Shown: one piece after another, positions 1 to 7,173 of the stretch
How positions within the stretch are numbered: the stretch's first letter is position 1
Layout: the number at the start of each line of letters is the position of its first letter
Assembly (NCBI GenBank): GCA_030460725.1
Contig: JAKECL010000075.1
Location: 1 to 7,507 of the forward strand
Origin: Propionibacterium sp.
GTDB taxonomy: Bacteria; Actinomycetota; Actinomycetes; Actinomycetales; Actinomycetaceae
DNA: 7,507 bases
Reading direction: 5' to 3'
Made by a program: the position numbers and the translations under genes
Notes under the pieces: generated by a model
Told to the model about the DNA's origin: nothing
The model's input: the letters and a program-made list of their open reading frames with translations, nothing else
The model's database searches: none

Positions 1-22
1 GGCGCAGGCCGTGAGGTGGACC

Positions 23-35
23 GGGGCCGGGCCCC
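23..35 (-). terminator. GC-rich hairpin after pth, possible weak terminator
   Basis: A near-perfect palindrome (GGGGC, 3-base loop, GCCCC) lies about 26 bases past the pth stop codon on the minus strand. No T-tract follows it, so it is not a classical intrinsic terminator, although high-GC actinomycetes often have such T-poor hairpins. Nothing else is recognisable in positions 1-61, which are too short to show the next gene. Confidence 0.25.
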
Positions 36-61
36 ACAGGAGTGGTGCGTGCTCCGCACCC

Positions 62-673
62 TCACTGCTGGTGGTGGGAGTGCAACGTCTGCTGGGCCTC
101 CGTGAAGCCGCGCAGGACGACGTCCTCGACCACGTCCGCAGCGAGTTCGAAGGTGACGTCCCACTCGGGGCGCTCACGCTGGGTGAGGGGGGCCAGGACG
201 TAGGCGGCGGGGTCCTGGTGCCCCGGAGGTCGACCGATCCCGATGCGCAGTCGCGCGTAGTCGCGTGTCCCCAGGACCTGGGAGATGGACTTCAGACCGT
301 TGTGGCCGGCCTCGCCCCCTCCGCGCTTGAGGCGCAGCTCCTGGGCGGGCAGGTCCAGGTCGTCGTGGAGGACCAACAGGCGGTCGGCACCGATGTCCAG
401 GAAGCGAGCCAGACGTCCCACGGGCCCTCCGGAGGTGTTCATGTAGGAATCAGAGGTGGCCAGGACCACCCGCGGTCCCGGCGCTCCTCCGGGCAGGGTG
501 CCCATCCTGACCTCGGCGACATGGGTGCCGCTGCGGTGAGCCTTCAGCTGTGTGTTGGCCCGGGCCGCCAGGACGTCGATCGTGGAGTGGCCGACATTGT
601 GCCGGGTGTGGGCGTACTCCGGTCCGGGATTGCCCAGGCCGACGACCAGCCAGGGTCCGTTCTCAGGGGTCAT
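62..673 (-). CDS. pth: Peptidyl-tRNA hydrolase (Pth)
   Basis: This 203-residue protein is a bacterial peptidyl-tRNA hydrolase. The family cleaves the ester bond of peptidyl-tRNAs that drop off stalled ribosomes, recycling tRNA in the cytoplasm, and is usually essential. The visible motifs are GLGNPGPEY with Asn15, TRHNVG with the catalytic His25, YMN with Asn79, the HDDLDLP block with Asp104, and GGGEAGHNGLKS with His124 and Asn125. These correspond to E. coli Asn10, His20, Asn68, Asp93 and Asn114. Length is normal for the family. I chose the ATG at 673 because the protein then begins directly before the conserved VVGLGNPG strand; an upstream in-frame ATG at 763 would add 30 residues lying inside the preceding gene. 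The start overlaps the stop of the SGNH hydrolase gene as ATGA, so translation is probably coupled. The usual PxTYMNLSG segment reads SDSYMNTSG here, a mild deviation. Confidence 0.97.
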   Translation of the reverse strand: MTPENGPWLVVGLGNPGPEYAHTRHNVGHSTIDVLAARANTQLKAHRSGTHVAEVRMGTLPGGAPGPRVVLATSDSYMNTSGGPVGRLARFLDIGADRLLVLHDDLDLPAQELRLKRGGGEAGHNGLKSISQVLGTRDYARLRIGIGRPPGHQDPAAYVLAPLTQRERPEWDVTFELAADVVEDVVLRGFTEAQQTLHSHHQQ

Positions 674-1596
674 GAGGCCGATTGTGCCACCCGGCCCGAA
701 CGCATCTGCCACTCGGGTGCCTCCGCGACCAGCACCGGTGGCAGGTCGTTGGCCGAGGTCCACTGGTCGGCGAATCGTTGGGCCCAGTCGGCATAGGCAG
801 CGGAGTTGGGGTGGAAGAGGTCGGCCGCGTGATAGCCGAAGGTGTACTTCGCCACGGAGAACTCCTGGCTGAGGGCACGCAGGTCCACGACATGGTGGCC
901 GTGGGAGGCGGCGACCTCACCGAGGATGCGTGACATCTCCGCGGCGCGGGTCTCGGTGCGCAGAATGCCGAAGGAGGAGATGTTGCCCACCAGGGAACCG
1001 GCCGGCAGTGCGGAGGTGATGGTCTCGACGTGGGCCGCAAAGGCCTCCTCGGACAGGTCCGCGAGCATGACGTCGTTTCCGCCGATGTTCAGGGTGAACA
1101 GGTCGGGAACGATACCGCGCGCCTCCAGGTCCAGCCCGCGCAGCTGTGGGAGCTGGGTGAGCACCACGGACTCCGTCGTGGCTCCCGAGAGCGAGAGGTT
1201 GAGCAGGGCGACCTCACGGTCCAGAGCCACCCCGATCGCCGAGGCCAACCGCGCGACATAGCTCTCCTGCACGCGCGAGGCGCCGATGCCCTGGGTCGCG
1301 GAGTCTCCCAGGGAGATGATCGTGTAGGGACGGGTCCTTGGAGAGGCGGCAGTGGCCTCAGCGCTCCCGGACGGCGCAGGGGTGGAGGGAGCATCAGCTG
1401 CGTGACCGGCCTCAGAGGCGTCAGCGGCACCGGCCAGGTGCTCCAGCCATGCCAGCGTTGCCAGGTCGTGGTCCTCCCAGGCGCGCCGGTAGTCCCCGCG
1501 CTGGTTGTCCAGGCGCAGCAACCGCCCGATGGCAACGCCCCCGGTGAAGAGTCCGGCGCCTCCCGCGACCCCCAGTGCCTGCTTCCTCACACCCAT
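670..1596 (-). CDS. Membrane-anchored SGNH/GDSL-family hydrolase
   Basis: This 308-residue protein is an SGNH (GDSL-like) hydrolase, a family of esterases, lipases and carbohydrate deacetylases. Block I is SLGDSATQG with nucleophile Ser99, block II has Gly138 in SLSGATT, block III is IGGNDV with Asn174, and block V is DLFHP with Asp259 and His262, so the whole catalytic set is present. Residues 4-26 carry basic residues followed by a Gly/Ala/Val-rich hydrophobic stretch, which suggests a signal anchor. Residues 55-88 are an Ala/Pro/Ser-rich linker, so the catalytic domain probably faces the cell exterior. The ATG has a strong AGGAGG six bases upstream (1603-1608). It lies 33 bases after the ROK gene and its stop overlaps the pth start, consistent with one transcript. 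The substrate cannot be told from sequence; it could be a lipid ester or acetylated envelope glycan. Confidence 0.88.
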   Translation of the reverse strand: MGVRKQALGVAGGAGLFTGGVAIGRLLRLDNQRGDYRRAWEDHDLATLAWLEHLAGAADASEAGHAADAPSTPAPSGSAEATAASPRTRPYTIISLGDSATQGIGASRVQESYVARLASAIGVALDREVALLNLSLSGATTESVVLTQLPQLRGLDLEARGIVPDLFTLNIGGNDVMLADLSEEAFAAHVETITSALPAGSLVGNISSFGILRTETRAAEMSRILGEVAASHGHHVVDLRALSQEFSVAKYTFGYHAADLFHPNSAAYADWAQRFADQWTSANDLPPVLVAEAPEWQMRSGRVAQSAS

Positions 1597-1629
1597 GTCC
1601 GTCCTCCTGTGTCTCGACCGGTCCTCATC

Positions 1630-2856
1630 CTAGGGCTGTGCAGGAAGGGGATGCTCATGGGATGCACCAACCGTCTCCTCGACCCCGTGGGTCAGCCACT
1701 GGATGATCGCAGTGGTCGCCGCCGCCTGGGCCCACCGCTCGAAACGACCCGATCTGAGGTGCACGTCCAGAGGAGGAAGGTGGGGACCGCGGAAGTCCCC
1801 GATCTGCTGACGGAACGTCCGGGCCCACACCGAGTCGAGCAACGTCACGAGTTCTCCGTCCAGGACCACGTCGGTCACCATCGCGGAGTTGCAGACCACC
1901 TGGACGTACACGGCGAGGGCAGCGCCGAAGCCTTCGATCGTCCGCTGGCACGCCACGTCCCCTCCATCCGCCATCTCCACGAGCTCGTCCAAGGTCGAGG
2001 GTCGAGCGTCCAGGGCGATGTTCGATCGCCCCATGCGCGCCCGGGCCAACACCGATGCCGTCGTGAGGGCCCCATCGGCACAACCCTGGTGTCCGTACTG
2101 ACACATTCCGCTCACCCCGAGGAGGGGGAGATGACTGGTCATGCCGTATCCCGACACCGGCGAGGTCACCGAGCGGCGCCCGTGCACCACCCCGTGTCCG
2201 ATCCCTGCACCCACGGTGGCGAGCACGAAGTTCCCGCTCTCGCCTCCCAGACCGAACCACCTCTCCAGTTCGGTGAGCGCCTCGACATCATTGACCAGAA
2301 GTGGTGTGGGCAGCTCGCTGGGGAGGTCGAGCAAGGCGACGAGGGGCACCTCACTCCACCCGAGGAACCGGCTGCGGATGGCGGTTCCCTCCCGAACGGT
2401 TCCCCCCAGCGAGATCCCGATGCCCCTGACACCCGACGCCGCGCGGGCTGGGTCCGTGGGCGAGCACTCCCGGACACACCGCAGGATCGCCTGGCGCACG
2501 ACCGAGCTGACCGTCCGGGTTCCCGTGTCCGCCAGAGGCATGTCGAATGAGTTGGTCACCGTCGCCCGGCAGTCCACCACCACCGCATGGACGCGGGTCT
2601 TCGTGATGTTGACGCCGACGAACCGGTGATCCCGGTCCGCGAACTCAAGGAGCCGGGTCGGTCTGCCCATTCCCGTCAGGGAGGCCCCCACAGCCCGGTC
2701 ACCGACCAGTCCGCCATCGATGAGCGGCCGGACCAGACGTGTCAGACTTGCGGGCGAGAAGTGGAGGTCCCGGGCGGCGTCCGCCCGGGAGATGGGGCCC
2801 GCAGTGAGGATGTGAGCGGCAACAGCCATCGCGGAGTCATCGAACAGTCGCGGCAC
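1630..2856 (-). CDS. ROK-family transcriptional repressor (NagC/XylR-like)
   Basis: This 408-residue protein has the architecture of ROK repressors: an N-terminal winged helix (about residues 8-70, recognition region ISRADAARDLHFSPASLTRLV, wing GRPTRLL) followed by a sugar-kinase-like ROK domain (about 78-390). Conserved ROK elements include LLVNDVEALTELERW (Asn189, Asp190) and TVGAGIGHGVV (212-224). The phosphate-binding DxGGT motif of ROK kinases is degraded to NITKT, as expected for a regulator without kinase activity. The zinc/sugar motif is atypical: GMTSH (238-242) in place of GExGH, and CQYGHQGC (252-259) in place of CxCGxxGC. I chose the GTG at 2856 because AAGGAGG lies six bases upstream; the ATG at 2940 would add 28 Arg-rich residues without a good binding site. 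The gene is divergent from the alpha-galactosidase gene and very likely controls it in response to a sugar ligand. Confidence 0.9.
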   Translation of the reverse strand: MPRLFDDSAMAVAAHILTAGPISRADAARDLHFSPASLTRLVRPLIDGGLVGDRAVGASLTGMGRPTRLLEFADRDHRFVGVNITKTRVHAVVVDCRATVTNSFDMPLADTGTRTVSSVVRQAILRCVRECSPTDPARAASGVRGIGISLGGTVREGTAIRSRFLGWSEVPLVALLDLPSELPTPLLVNDVEALTELERWFGLGGESGNFVLATVGAGIGHGVVHGRRSVTSPVSGYGMTSHLPLLGVSGMCQYGHQGCADGALTTASVLARARMGRSNIALDARPSTLDELVEMADGGDVACQRTIEGFGAALAVYVQVVCNSAMVTDVVLDGELVTLLDSVWARTFRQQIGDFRGPHLPPLDVHLRSGRFERWAQAAATTAIIQWLTHGVEETVGASHEHPLPAQP

Positions 2857-2862
2857 CGTGTT

Positions 2863-2869
2863 CCTCCTT
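2863..2869 (-). promoter_or_regulatory. Ribosome binding site deciding the ROK gene start
   Basis: On the minus strand AAGGAGG sits six bases before GTG at 2856, an almost ideal Shine-Dalgarno match. The alternative ATGs at 2940 and 2886 have no well-spaced match, so this site decides the start. Confidence 0.8.
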
Positions 2870-2933
2870 CTTCGCAGTCGTTCCATCCTCAGGCATCCGC
2901 GGCCCAGGGACGCGAGGCGGAGTCGGCGCGGCA

Positions 2934-2962
2934 TTGTCATCCGGGTTCCGTCCGGTTACTAT
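2934..2962 (+). promoter_or_regulatory. Sigma70-like promoter of the alpha-galactoside operon
   Basis: A -35 box TTGTCA (2934-2939, five of six matches to TTGACA) is followed after exactly 17 bases by a -10 box TACTAT (2957-2962, four of six matches to TATAAT including TA and the final T). It faces the alpha-galactosidase gene. Transcription would start near 2968-2970, inside the left arm of the inverted repeat, leaving an untranslated leader of about 84 bases. On the opposite strand, TTGCAC (2990-2985) and CAAGAT (2966-2961) with an 18-base spacer could be a weaker promoter for the ROK gene; I am less sure of that. Confidence 0.6.
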
Positions 2963-2963
2963 C

Positions 2964-2990
2964 TTGCACACAAGAAATAACTGTGTGCAA
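2964..2990. promoter_or_regulatory. Perfect inverted repeat, probable ROK repressor operator
   Basis: The arms TTGCACACA (2964-2972) and TGTGTGCAA (2982-2990) are perfect reverse complements separated by a 9-base AT-rich spacer. The repeat begins one base after the predicted -10 box and would cover the transcription start, a classic position for a repressor. A dimeric winged-helix protein such as the ROK regulator encoded next door is the obvious candidate to bind it. Because a possible divergent promoter also overlaps it, it may mediate autoregulation. Assignment to this regulator is inferred from position. Confidence 0.7.
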
Positions 2991-3052
2991 CGGAGCACGT
3001 TTCCACGACATGGTCAGGTCCGACTCGCACCGACGATCCGAACAGGGAGCAC

Positions 3053-5212
3053 ATGTCGGCCCACCCATCCCACGTCCTTCTCCGCAACGGCGGAACCGCG
3101 GCCCTGCTCGCTGTTCCAAGGGATTCGCTGCCCTCTTTGCTGTACTGGGGCGCAGACCTCGGGCCTCTCAGCCCCGAGGAACAGGCAGACCTCGTGGCGG
3201 CACAGGTACCCGCCGTCGTCTCAGGGGGAGCCGATGTGCCGCCGACACTTTCTCTCGTTCCTCAACAATCTGAGGGCTGGGTCGGCACACCTGGTCTGGT
3301 CGGCTCCAGGGACGGACTCCAGCAGTTCCCCGCTTTCACCGCCGTTGAGCAGACGCACGGGGTCGAGGAGCGGGCAGAGGGCTGGCCGTCCGAGATCCAG
3401 GTCGTGGCAACCGATGCAGGGACGGGAGTCACCCTTGCGCTGGAGCTGGGACTGACTGCATCCGGACTCCTGCGAACGCGCGCGACGCTGACCAACACGG
3501 GGCAGGGGGACTACGGGGTGGAGTCACTCCTGCTCGCCCTCCCGGTTCCTGCCGAGGAGACACTGGTCATCGACCAGACCGGACACCACCTGCGCGAACG
3601 CGACACCGCATTCCACGAGTTCAGCATCGGTTCCCATGAGAGGACGACGCGGATCGCCCGAGGCCATGCCGCCTCCACGATCCACGGGACCTGCGCGCCG
3701 GGCACCGGATGGCGCAGCGGCTCCACCCACTACGTCCACGTGGGATGGTCAGGCAACACCCGGACCATCGCCGAGCGCGACATCTCGGGATTCCAGTGCC
3801 TTCTGGCCGGCGAGCTCCTCATGCCCGGCGAGATCAGTCTCGCCACCGGTGAGTCCTACTCGACACCTTGGGTCTGTGCGACCTGGGGGCGCGGCCTGGA
3901 CGAGGCTGCCTCGCGCTTCCACGCATACCTGCGCGCCCGTGCGGGACACCCCCGCACTCCGCGACCCGTCACGCTGAACGCATGGGAAGCGGTCTACTTC
4001 GACCACTCCCTCCCCCGTCTGCTCGATCTCGTCGAGACAGCTGCCGAGGTCGGGGTCGAACGCTTCGTCCTCGACGACGGATGGTTCTCCTCCCGTCGCG
4101 ACGACACCTCGGGTCTGGGCGACTGGGTGGTCTCCGCGGAGGTCTGGCCCGATGGGCTCACCCCACTCGCCGACGCCGTCCACGAGCGGGGCATGCAGTT
4201 CGGGCTCTGGTTCGAGCCGGAGATGATCAATCCCGACTCGGAGGCCGCGCGGGCGCACCCGGACTGGATCCTCTCCCCCGCGACCCATCGCCCTCTCCCA
4301 GCACGTTCACAGCAGGTCATCGACCTGACGAACCCGCAGGCCTTCTCCCACGTCCTCACACAGATGCTCTCCGTACTCGACTCCGTGGAGGTCGACTACG
4401 TCAAGTGGGACTTCAACCGGGACCTGTACGAGGCGGTGTCACCCTTGACGGGCCTGCCCGCCTACCATGCCCAGACGCTGGCCACCTACGCGCTCATGGA
4501 TGCAGTCCTCGCCGCGCATCCGGGCCTGGAGATCGAGTCCTGCGCCGGAGGCGGGGGACGCATCGACCTCGGCATCCTCGAGCGCGCGGTGCGGGTGTGG
4601 GGCTCGGACTGCATCGATCCCCTCGAACGACAGCAGATCGAGGCCGGCACGTCCCTGCTGCTGCCGCCGGAGATGGTCGGCTCCCACGTCGCCTCACACA
4701 CGTCCCACACCACCGGGCGAACCCTCGGCCTCACACTGCGCGCCACCACTGCGCTGTTCTCCCACATGGGAATCGAGTGGGACCTCGCCACCGCGACCAC
4801 GGAGGAGCTCACCCAGTTGCGTTCCTGGGTGTCCTTGCACAAGCAGCTCCGTGGTCTCCTCCACTCCGGAGAGGTCGTGCACTGCGACCATCCCGACCGT
4901 GGGTGGTGGGTCCACGGTGTGGTCTCCACAACCGGGGACGCCGCTGTCTTCGCCCTCACCCGGATGAGGACCTCGCCGGTGCGTCCCTCCCCTCCGCTGC
5001 GCCTGCCGGGGCTGCTCCCTGACGTCTCGTATCGGGTGGCGCCCCTGCTGGCGCAGGGCCTCGCCTGCGCGGCCCCGTCGACGGGACACGGCTCGGTCCC
5101 GTGGTGGAACGACGGCCTGGTCCTGACAGGACGCGTTCTGGAGGAAGTGGGGATCCGTTTCCCGGACCTGCCTCCCGAGGAGGCCGTCCTGCTCAGTGTC
5201 CACAGGATCTGA
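3053..5212 (+). CDS. Alpha-galactosidase, glycoside hydrolase family 36
   Basis: This 719-residue protein is a family GH36 retaining alpha-galactosidase, which removes terminal alpha-linked galactose from melibiose, raffinose-family sugars and similar substrates. An N-terminal beta-sandwich (about 1-300) precedes the catalytic barrel. Motifs in order are NAWEAVYFDH (309-318), VLDDGW with substrate-binding Asp341 and Asp342, GLWFEPEM with Trp386, Arg418, YVKWDFNRD with Lys451 and nucleophile Asp453, ESCAGGGGRID with Cys497 and Gly499, and WGSDCIDPLER with acid/base Asp519. Spacings closely follow those of Geobacillus AgaA. Length matches the typical bacterial GH36 enzyme of about 700-740 residues, and there is no signal peptide, so it should act in the cytoplasm on imported sugar. 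The ATG is preceded by AGGGAG with a rather short three-base gap. It is the first gene of the operon with the transporter genes behind it and is divergent from the ROK repressor. The reading frame is intact. Confidence 0.96.
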   Translation: MSAHPSHVLLRNGGTAALLAVPRDSLPSLLYWGADLGPLSPEEQADLVAAQVPAVVSGGADVPPTLSLVPQQSEGWVGTPGLVGSRDGLQQFPAFTAVEQTHGVEERAEGWPSEIQVVATDAGTGVTLALELGLTASGLLRTRATLTNTGQGDYGVESLLLALPVPAEETLVIDQTGHHLRERDTAFHEFSIGSHERTTRIARGHAASTIHGTCAPGTGWRSGSTHYVHVGWSGNTRTIAERDISGFQCLLAGELLMPGEISLATGESYSTPWVCATWGRGLDEAASRFHAYLRARAGHPRTPRPVTLNAWEAVYFDHSLPRLLDLVETAAEVGVERFVLDDGWFSSRRDDTSGLGDWVVSAEVWPDGLTPLADAVHERGMQFGLWFEPEMINPDSEAARAHPDWILSPATHRPLPARSQQVIDLTNPQAFSHVLTQMLSVLDSVEVDYVKWDFNRDLYEAVSPLTGLPAYHAQTLATYALMDAVLAAHPGLEIESCAGGGGRIDLGILERAVRVWGSDCIDPLERQQIEAGTSLLLPPEMVGSHVASHTSHTTGRTLGLTLRATTALFSHMGIEWDLATATTEELTQLRSWVSLHKQLRGLLHSGEVVHCDHPDRGWWVHGVVSTTGDAAVFALTRMRTSPVRPSPPLRLPGLLPDVSYRVAPLLAQGLACAAPSTGHGSVPWWNDGLVLTGRVLEEVGIRFPDLPPEEAVLLSVHRI

Positions 5213-5238
5213 TGACCCCAATGTCACGGCCTCGCGAT

Positions 5239-5261
5239 GGCCCCCTCTGTCGTCCGGGGCC
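5239..5261 (+). other. Intercistronic hairpin between alpha-galactosidase and permease genes
   Basis: GGCCCC (5239-5244) and GGGGCC (5256-5261) can pair around an 11-base loop in the 81-base gap between the two genes. There is no T-tract. It may stabilise or partly attenuate the downstream transporter message, but a six-base GC stem in a high-GC genome can occur by chance. Confidence 0.25.
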
Positions 5262-5293
5262 GCGATGAAACCCGTACACAGAGAGGAACCACC

Positions 5294-6214
5294 ATGACCA
5301 CAGCGGGTCCCGTGGGGGCGACGACGAGGTCGCGCCCACGACGGAGGCTGAGCAAGGACGCACGCTCAGCTGTGATCTTTCTGCTCCCGGCCTCGATCGG
5401 GCTCATCGTCTTCTATCTGATCCCGGCCATTCGTGGCCTCTACTTCTCCTTCACCGAGTACGCCGTCCTCACACCCGCGAAGTGGACGGGCCTGGACAAC
5501 TACGCCCGACTGGTCCACGATCCACTGTTCTGGAACGCCCTGAAGATGACGGTCTACTACGTCGTCCTGAACATCGGCTTCCAGACCATCATCGCGGTCC
5601 TGCTCGCCGTGCTCATGCAGCGACTCACCAACTCGGTCCTGCTGCGCGGTATGGCGCTGCTGCCCTACTTCGTGGCCAATGTCATCATCGCCCTCGTCTG
5701 GTACTTCATGATGGACTACCAGATCGGCGTCGTGAACGTGGGCCTGGACGGCCTCGGTCTTGACCGGGTCGCCTTCTTCGGGGAGTCCGCGTGGGCCATT
5801 CCCACCGTCGCATTCATCAATGTGTGGCGCCACATGGGATACACCGCCCTGCTCGTCTTCGCCGGCCTGCAGACGATCAACAGGTCCGTCTACGAGGCCG
5901 CCGACATGGACGGTGCGGGTGAGGGCCGGAAGTTCTTCTCCATCACCCTGCCCCTCCTGCGACCGGTCCTCGCCATGGTTCTCGTCGTCACCGTCACCGG
6001 ATCCTTCCAGATCTTCGACACCATTGCTGTGACGACCAAGGGTGGACCGATCAATGCCACCCGGGTCATCTACTACTACATCTGGGACCTCGCCTTCGGC
6101 CAGCTCGACTTCGGCTACGCCTCCGCTCTTGCGATGGTCCTCTTCCTCCTGTTGCTCGGTGTCTCCCTGATCCAGTTGAGACTCATGCGTGCAGGCGAGT
6201 CGGACGAAATGTGA
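5294..6214 (+). CDS. ABC sugar transporter permease, CUT1 family (MalF/UgpA type)
   Basis: This 306-residue inner-membrane protein is the first of two permeases of a carbohydrate ABC importer. It has a basic N-terminus (RSRPRRR, 12-18) and about six hydrophobic segments near residues 26-46, 88-108, 117-139, 166-190, 220-240 and 273-297. The EAA loop that docks onto the ATPase is YEAADMDGAGEGRKFFSITLP (200-220), with the conserved EAA and the Gly seven residues on. The length is normal for the family. I chose the ATG at 5294 because GAGAGG lies seven bases upstream; an in-frame ATG at 5237 would add 19 residues but lacks a good binding site and sits in the intercistronic hairpin. The gene follows the alpha-galactosidase gene, so the cargo is probably an alpha-galactoside such as raffinose or melibiose; this is inferred from context only. 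Confidence 0.93.
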   Translation: MTTAGPVGATTRSRPRRRLSKDARSAVIFLLPASIGLIVFYLIPAIRGLYFSFTEYAVLTPAKWTGLDNYARLVHDPLFWNALKMTVYYVVLNIGFQTIIAVLLAVLMQRLTNSVLLRGMALLPYFVANVIIALVWYFMMDYQIGVVNVGLDGLGLDRVAFFGESAWAIPTVAFINVWRHMGYTALLVFAGLQTINRSVYEAADMDGAGEGRKFFSITLPLLRPVLAMVLVVTVTGSFQIFDTIAVTTKGGPINATRVIYYYIWDLAFGQLDFGYASALAMVLFLLLLGVSLIQLRLMRAGESDEM

Positions 6215-6225
6215 GGGGACCGGAG

Positions 6226-7166
6226 ATGACCGCACACAGCACCGCCACCAGTCCGACCCAGGACCGGGACTTGCCCGCGCACACCACACGACGCCACCGC
6301 GGCGTCGGACACTACATGGCTTGGGCGTGCCTGATCATCATCTTGGCGATCACCGTCTTCCCCTTCTACTGGATGCTCCGATCCTCCTTCACCACCAACG
6401 CGGAGCTCATCGCCAACCCGGGCGCGCTCTGGCCCGAGAGCCCTCCCTGGACGCCTACCGGCGGGTCTTCGGCCTGACGAACCCGGAGGAGTCGATCGCC
6501 CAGGGTGGTGCCGGTGCCTCCATCAACTTCTGGTTGTACCTGCGCAACTCGACCATCGTGGCCACAGTGGTGACACTGGGCCAGACCCTCTTCTCCGCAA
6601 TGGCGGCCTACGCCTTTGCCCGCCTGCGTTGGCGAGGGCGCGACCTGGTGTTCGCGATCTTCCTCTCCGCGCTGATGGTGCCCTCCATCTTCACCGCGAT
6701 CCCCAACTTCGTACGCATCAAGCAACTGGGCCTTCTCAACACCTTCGCCGGGATTGTCCTCCCGACGTTCTTCATGACGCCCTTCTCGATCTTCTTCCTT
6801 CGCCAGTTCTTCCTGGGCATACCTCGCGAGATCGACGAGGCAGCGATGATCGACGGGGCAGGACCATTCAAGGTCTTCTTCAGGGTGATCGTCCCGATGG
6901 CCTCCGCTCCCCTGATCACCTTGGGTGTGTTGACCTTCATCACTTCATGGAACGACTACATGTGGCCCCTGCTGGTGGGACAGTCGGAGAACGTGCGCGT
7001 GCTGACGGTAGCCCTGGGGATCTTCCGGTCGCAGAAGCCGCAGGGCTCCCCGGACTGGTCAGCCCTCATGGCGGCTGCGCTGGTGGCAGCGCTGCCCATC
7101 GTCATCCTGTTCACCATCCTCGGCAAGCGGATCGTGAACTCCATCGGTTTCACGGGAATCAAGTGA
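6226..7166 (+). pseudogene. Second ABC sugar permease (MalG/UgpE type), frameshifted
   Basis: This is the second CUT1 permease of the importer, split over two frames. The first 72 codons, from the ATG at 6226, give a basic N-terminus, the first membrane segment (YMAWACLIIILAITVFPFYW) and the periplasmic start TTNAELIANPGALWPES. That frame then ends at a TGA at 6475-6477. From 6441 the frame one base back continues as SLDAYRRVFGL and runs to 7166 with the remaining membrane segments, the EAA loop IDEAAMIDGAGPFKVFFRVIVP and the usual C-terminus NSIGFTGIK. Joined, the product would be about 313 residues, normal for the family. The simplest cause is one C lost from AGC CCC TCC, leaving CCC at 6441-6443. 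The start has AGGGG seven bases upstream and lies 11 bases after the first permease. If the shift is real, the product is a short fragment and the importer should fail. A sequencing error is the main alternative; recoding is unlikely because no canonical slippery heptamer is present. Confidence 0.88.
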
Positions 7167-7173
7167 GGTCACC

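Noticed and set aside
1616..1623. GACCGGTC palindrome between the ROK and SGNH hydrolase genes as a terminator or operator
   Set aside because: Eight bases without a loop or T-tract, expected by chance in GC-rich DNA.
1030..2550. Long plus-strand open frame (506 codons) opposite the ROK and SGNH hydrolase genes
   Set aside because: It is antisense to two well-supported genes, its translation is rich in Arg, His, Gly and Pro without recognisable domains, and it has the look of a high-GC shadow frame.
2857..2940. Extended N-terminus of the ROK protein from the ATG at 2940
   Set aside because: The extra 28 residues are Arg-rich and unlike the family, and the strong Shine-Dalgarno lies just before the GTG at 2856.
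3868..5022. Plus-strand open frame (384 codons) inside the alpha-galactosidase gene
   Set aside because: It is out of frame with the intact GH36 reading frame, whose motifs cover the same stretch, and its product is Arg/Pro/Gly-rich low-complexity sequence.
5366..6289. Long minus-strand open frame (307 codons) opposite the first permease
   Set aside because: The translation is dominated by Asp, Glu, Gly, Gln and Val with no domain, and it mirrors the codon bias of the real permease gene on the other strand.
6189..6440. N-terminal part of the frame that carries the C-terminal part of the second permease
   Set aside because: Upstream of 6441 this frame yields His/Pro/Arg-rich sequence with no membrane segment, while the neighbouring frame holds a good start, binding site and first membrane helix.
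6436..6450. Programmed -1 ribosomal frameshift in the second permease
   Set aside because: A Pro-tRNA on CCT could slip back to CCC, but there is no canonical X XXY YYZ heptamer and I saw no obvious stimulatory stem; a one-base indel is simpler.
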